A DNA stretch of 54,885 nucleotides, taken from NCBI GenBank assembly GCA_947169235.1, contig CAMVOY010000008.1, positions 1 to 54,885 on the forward strand, read 5' to 3'. Shown here piece after piece: positions 51,354 through 54,885 of the stretch (the stretch's first letter is position 1; every line of letters starts with the position of its first letter). The notes below the pieces were generated by a model. The model was given only the letters and a program-made list of their open reading frames with translations, was not told the DNA's origin and made no database searches. The stretch comes from an uncultured Lachnospiraceae bacterium (GTDB taxonomy: Bacteria > Bacillota > Clostridia > Lachnospirales > Lachnospiraceae). The translations under genes were made by a program, and so were the position numbers.

Positions 51354-52948
51354 AAAAAATCGGTATCAAACGCAGCTTCATATTTACCCTTATAGCACTC
51401 GGACTGAGCCTGGTGCTTGTTTGGGCTGTCTATTACTTCGTGACCATAGAGCGCATACAGAGTACACAGACAGTACAGACAGAGACAAGTCTCGATGAGA
51501 TACAATCCCGTGTAGAAGAAGAGCTTCTGTATCTTGAAGATACAGCGTATGAGTTTAGCAAGTTCAATACTGTCAGTAAAGCAGTCAGATCAGATGATCT
51601 GAGGTCTTTTTATGATGTGTGTGAGTCGGTCAGATCAAACATCTATCTTTTCTCCGGCAAGATCAGACAACCTTCTAATATCATCATATATGGAACAGAC
51701 GGAATGTTCTCACGACTTACCGGTACCATATCCAACACAGCACTTAAAAGAGCCTACTATATGATGCGCGAAGGGCAGGAAAAAACCATATCACTTTCGT
51801 ACAATAACAACACATATATAGGTGTCAGCGAGCCTGTATATTTGCAAAACCAAGTCTCAGGTTATGTACTGTGTATGATAGAACAGAGCAGGATGCTGCA
51901 GCTTATCGGACCTTATAGGGAACTTGATTATATGGGAGTTTTGTTGCTCTCGGGAGAAGAGCTTTTATGTGCGAGTCCTGAGCTTGGCATCGAGGATATG
52001 CAAAGCATCAGATCGTCTGCAGAGATAATAAAAGAAAAACAGATAGGACTGTCTGGCTTCAATCTGGTTGTCTATAGCAAGAGAAGAATATCAGAAGATC
52101 TGTCAGGGTATTTTCGTATAGCGATGCCTGTTACCATAGCGATACTTCTTGTGATCGTGGTTATATTTTTCACGTATATGAGAAGGCGGACTATAGCGGA
52201 GATGGCGCAGAGGGCAGCACTTGACCGTGAGACTACAAGGGGAATTCTTTTACAAAAGCAGATCAACGCGCATTTTACCGTGAACACCTTAAATTCCCTT
52301 CGTGCTCTGATAAATAAAGGAGATATAGAGGCGGCGACGAGGATGTGCAGCGAGCTCTCGACACTCCTTCGCTATGCCAACGAATGGGATGAGTATATCT
52401 CACTTATGGATGAATTCTATATGCTTGAGCAGTATATAGAAATAATGCAGATGCGGTATCCTGAACATATAGATGCGCTTGTGGAGTTTGATGATATATA
52501 TGAAGAGCTTATGATACCGAGGATGCTGCTGCAGCCGATAGTAGAGAATGCGATAGTGCATGGCTTGCAAAAAAAAGACGGGACACTTCGCATCAGCGCT
52601 TCACTTGTCAGACAGTCAGAAAACATTGACACAGATACAGAGGATCCTTATCCGACCGATGGAGATAATAGTATTCATCAGAAAAACCTTGAAATAATAA
52701 TATCCGACAACGGTGTCGGAATAGACGAAAAGACATTGAAAGAAGTGACAAGCAGACTGAAAAATGATGATAACGATACAAAAGAAAATGGGTTGGAAGG
52801 GGTAGCACTTAAAAACATAGCAAGAAGAATACATATGATGTGTGGTCCTCAGTACGGGCTTATCATAGAGTCGGAACCGGGCGAGGGAACGACCGTCAGG
52901 ATCATTCTCCCGGCTATATTATTGGATAAAAACGTATGGAGTAAATAA
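51350..52948 (+). CDS. YesM/LytS-type sensor histidine kinase
   Basis: 532 residues. Membrane helix 1 at about 10-30, an extracellular sensor domain of about 220 residues, helix 2 at about 253-275, then the kinase core: phospho-His H308 in LQKQINAHFTVNTLN (His_kinase family), N box with N400 (QPIVENAIVHGL), G boxes IIISDNGVGI and ESEPGEGTTVRIILP. Usually the His is preceded by Pro (NPHF); here it is Ala. Last gene of the response regulator - two binding proteins - kinase operon. Confidence 0.9.
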   Translation: MKKIGIKRSFIFTLIALGLSLVLVWAVYYFVTIERIQSTQTVQTETSLDEIQSRVEEELLYLEDTAYEFSKFNTVSKAVRSDDLRSFYDVCESVRSNIYLFSGKIRQPSNIIIYGTDGMFSRLTGTISNTALKRAYYMMREGQEKTISLSYNNNTYIGVSEPVYLQNQVSGYVLCMIEQSRMLQLIGPYRELDYMGVLLLSGEELLCASPELGIEDMQSIRSSAEIIKEKQIGLSGFNLVVYSKRRISEDLSGYFRIAMPVTIAILLVIVVIFFTYMRRRTIAEMAQRAALDRETTRGILLQKQINAHFTVNTLNSLRALINKGDIEAATRMCSELSTLLRYANEWDEYISLMDEFYMLEQYIEIMQMRYPEHIDALVEFDDIYEELMIPRMLLQPIVENAIVHGLQKKDGTLRISASLVRQSENIDTDTEDPYPTDGDNSIHQKNLEIIISDNGVGIDEKTLKEVTSRLKNDDNDTKENGLEGVALKNIARRIHMMCGPQYGLIIESEPGEGTTVRIILPAILLDKNVWSK

Positions 52949-52995
52949 ATATCATAATCAAATCAGGACAAATGTCACTTCATAACAGTAACCTT

Positions 52996-53035
52996 AATTT
53001 CATACATATAATTCGTAACCGGGCATATACTCTCG
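52996..53035 (+). promoter_or_regulatory. conserved 40-bp upstream motif, copy 2
   Basis: Ungapped match (33/40) to 46483-46522, including AATTTCATACATAT, ATTC, TAAC, ATATAC and CTCG. Contains TATACT as a possible -10. Lies 108 nt before the next gene, whose leader has the hairpin AAGTCTCGC-AA-GCGAGACTT (53099-53118). Confidence 0.6.
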
Positions 53036-53143
53036 CTCGAAAATCCGTATTACAATAGCTTTATATTCAAACACTAAAGCGACCGCAAATCTGGCGCAAA
53101 GTCTCGCAAGCGAGACTTGAAACAAGCGAAAGGATGTGAATGA

Positions 53144-53605
53144 ATGGATAGAGGAAAAACAAACAGAATCAGAAGGATCTCTTGCGTAGCCTTGTGTCTT
53201 GTTCTTTTTATCGGATGTCTGACAGGATCAGGCACAGTTGATACAGCCAAGGCCAAGAAATCAACCTACTGGATCCACGCATACTGTGAGGGTTCGGGAG
53301 TGGCAAACTCAAAAAAGCTTATAGTAAAAGCGGATGTAAAAAAGAAAAAAATATATCTGAAAGGCATAGGCTACAAGACGAAGTCGTCGAAGTTTACGAC
53401 GGCAAAGAAATACAAAAAAAAGTACTCCAATAAAGCGATAAAGGTCGCTTCGGGACTTAAGTACACAGATGAGGATGTATATGCCATGGGGTATGATTAT
53501 TTCACCTTTGAGCAGGCGTTCGGATTGTCGAATACGGTCTATGGTCCGCTGGTAAGTATCAAGGTTGTCGGAGGAAAGGTGAAACTCATACGCTGCAGCA
53601 GCTGA
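53144..53605 (+). CDS. small secreted Lys-rich protein
   Basis: 153 residues: signal peptide (ISCVALCLVLFIGCLTGSGT; an IGC near residue 25 could be a lipobox but is poorly placed), then a compact basic beta-rich domain (KKLIVKADVKKKKIYLKGIGYK.., VYAMGYDYFTFEQAFG). RBS AAGGATGTG. No family recognised. 28 nt before the next secreted protein gene, so probably one transcript. Confidence 0.65.
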   Translation: MDRGKTNRIRRISCVALCLVLFIGCLTGSGTVDTAKAKKSTYWIHAYCEGSGVANSKKLIVKADVKKKKIYLKGIGYKTKSSKFTTAKKYKKKYSNKAIKVASGLKYTDEDVYAMGYDYFTFEQAFGLSNTVYGPLVSIKVVGGKVKLIRCSS

Positions 53606-53633
53606 GTCACTTTTAGGACAGAAAGGAATAATC

Positions 53634-54885
53634 ATGAATAATAAAACTATGAAAAAAGCAATCACGATAGCACTCTCAGCAGCCCTGGCAGTATCAGGCC
53701 TGGTAAGCTCACCTGAGTCAGAGGCAGCGGCCAAACTGTCTATAATAGGGAAAGCTACAGTGACGGTTGGCAAAGCGAAGAAGCTGTCAATCACAGCCAA
53801 GGGATACACCGTGAAGAAGGTTACCTGCATAAGCGAAGCAAAAAATGTATCTATCAAAACATCGAAAAAGGCAGTCACCATCACAGCGAAAAAAGGGACT
53901 GCCGGTCAGGGTGACTATCTGGTCACTACGATAAAGGCAAAGAAAGGCAAGAAAACAAAGAACTACAAGTTCTATACTTCGGTGACCATACAGGGAGCAT
54001 CAACCACTGAGGACATATCAACTGTTGACCAGTTGAAAAAGATCGATACCAAAAATTCCAAAGCAAAGTACATCCTTAAAAATGATATCGATATGTCGGG
54101 ATGGACTAAGCCGTTTGAAAGCATGTACTGCTCGATAGATGGCGCAGGATATACTCTGAAAAATCTATCAGTCCCTCTTGTCGGAAAGCTGTATGGAGGA
54201 ACCATAGAAAACCTCACCTTTGATCTGGCGATGGGATCTGTTTACGAGCAGTGGGGAGATAAATACGTTGCTCCAATATGCTTTATTGGTCCGGGGAATA
54301 ATCTTGAGACGGCAACTATTAGAAAATGCAGATCGACCGGAGAGATCAATCTTACAAATACATCCGGGTATGATCAAAGCAGCGATATGAACCCCATATA
54401 TGTTGCAGGTTTAGTCGGGACAAATCCGAATAATTACGGGCAGATTGAGAATTGCTATAATCTGGCTTATATCAAAACAGCAGGTTATCCCAAGGTTGCT
54501 GTAGGCGGAATAATTGGAAACATCGCCGGGAAAACAGGCGTGGCTGTGATCAGGGAGTGCAAAAACAGCGGTGGGATAAGCGTTGATAATTCCGGAGATA
54601 CCGGGATGGGATGTGGTGTAGGTGGTATCGCAGGTTATGCCACGAGTGACAAAGGACTGTCTCAATACGAATAACGTGAACGCAACCAATAAAGACAGAT
54701 CAGGTGGTGGTCTCACAGGATTTGGTGATCAGAGACTTGAAAATTGTATAAACCTCGCAGCGGCGGATTATGGCGTCGTAGGCGGGAAGGTAGATGAGGA
54801 CATCATAAAAAGCTGGAATTACTCCGCGCAGATGTTTAAAAATGTTTACTTTAGCAGTTTAAATGAATATGGCTTTAACTGGGAA
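53634..54885 (+). pseudogene. GLUG-repeat surface protein, frameshifted and cut by the window end
   Basis: Signal peptide (MKKAITIALSAALAVSGLVS), a Lys-rich Ig-like domain (KLSIIGKATVTVGKAKKLSI..), then DQLKKIDTKNSKAKYILKNDIDMSGW and GLUG-type repeats (VAGLVGTNPNN, VGGIIGN, VGGIAGY). The first frame stops at 54674 (..ATSDKGLSQYE). From about 54655 the next frame is open to the window end and continues the repeat pattern (DCLNTNNVNATNKD.., GGGLTGFGDQRLENCINL), so a one-base indel near 54650 has broken the gene, or the base is a sequencing error. Architecture matches the protein at 46601. Confidence 0.7.

Noticed and set aside
53060-53125. Possible c-di-GMP riboswitch (GCGCAAAGTC followed by a hairpin) before the gene at 53144
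   Set aside because: Only the short GCAAAG string fits; the two-stem layout and the second conserved block are missing.
1-54885. Insertion-sequence transposases or rRNA genes
   Set aside because: None of the open frames shows a transposase signature and no rRNA sequence was recognised.

Overview
The window is Firmicutes chromosome, most likely a Lachnospiraceae gut or rumen anaerobe (Butyrivibrio/Roseburia-like). The call rests on gene content: an RpoC with a long acidic tail, a diaminopimelate dehydrogenase, a group-B-like [FeFe] hydrogenase with HydE/HydF/HydG maturases, a GH120 beta-xylosidase, AGGAGG ribosome sites and many secreted Lys-rich/GLUG-type surface proteins. No database search was possible, so genus is inference.

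Layout. 1-6.2 kb: 3' part of rpoC, ddh, an HD-domain protein with a Cys-rich tail, cheX. 6.2-14.2 kb: hydE, a DUF2752 membrane protein, [FeFe] hydrogenase, a fucose/arabinose-isomerase-like enzyme, two very large imperfect palindromes, xylulokinase and hydG. 14.3-21.8 kb: xylo-oligosaccharide locus with a YesL-like membrane protein, GH120 beta-xylosidase, convergent AraC regulator and a binding-protein-dependent sugar ABC transporter. Two copies of one bipartite site, probably the AraC operator, sit in front of yesL-GH120 and the transporter. Xylosides would be imported, cleaved, isomerised and phosphorylated, and fermentation electrons discharged as H2. 22-24.5 kb: infC-rpmI-rplT followed by hydF.

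24.5-43.9 kb: a 19.3-kb integrative mobilizable element inserted in the 3' end of a tRNA-Leu(AAG) gene. The 52-bp att repeat is perfect at both ends. The left part holds a ParM/ParR-like segregation pair, a candidate oriT, MobC, a MobA/VirD2-type relaxase and a coiled-coil membrane protein. The right part holds a repressor, an excisionase and a tyrosine integrase. No type IV secretion genes are seen, so transfer would need a helper. Between them is AT-rich cargo: a JAMM-motif protein coupled to a tiny acidic protein, then an ECF sigma/anti-sigma pair followed by about nine membrane-anchored or lipoprotein genes. These are interleaved with three copies of a repeat made of the anti-sigma gene's 3' end plus a leader. 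Lipoprotein leaders are duplicated with different passengers, and several genes are decayed or frameshifted. This looks like a recombining sigma-controlled envelope-protein array and is the best candidate for something undescribed.

43.9-54.9 kb: beyond attR lie a tRNA-derived palindrome and a second partial att core. Then come secreted surface proteins and a four-gene sensory operon (response regulator, two unrelated orphan solute-binding lipoproteins, sensor kinase). Two surface-protein genes flanking that operon carry the same 40-bp upstream motif, suggesting a shared regulator. The last gene runs off the window and is frameshifted.
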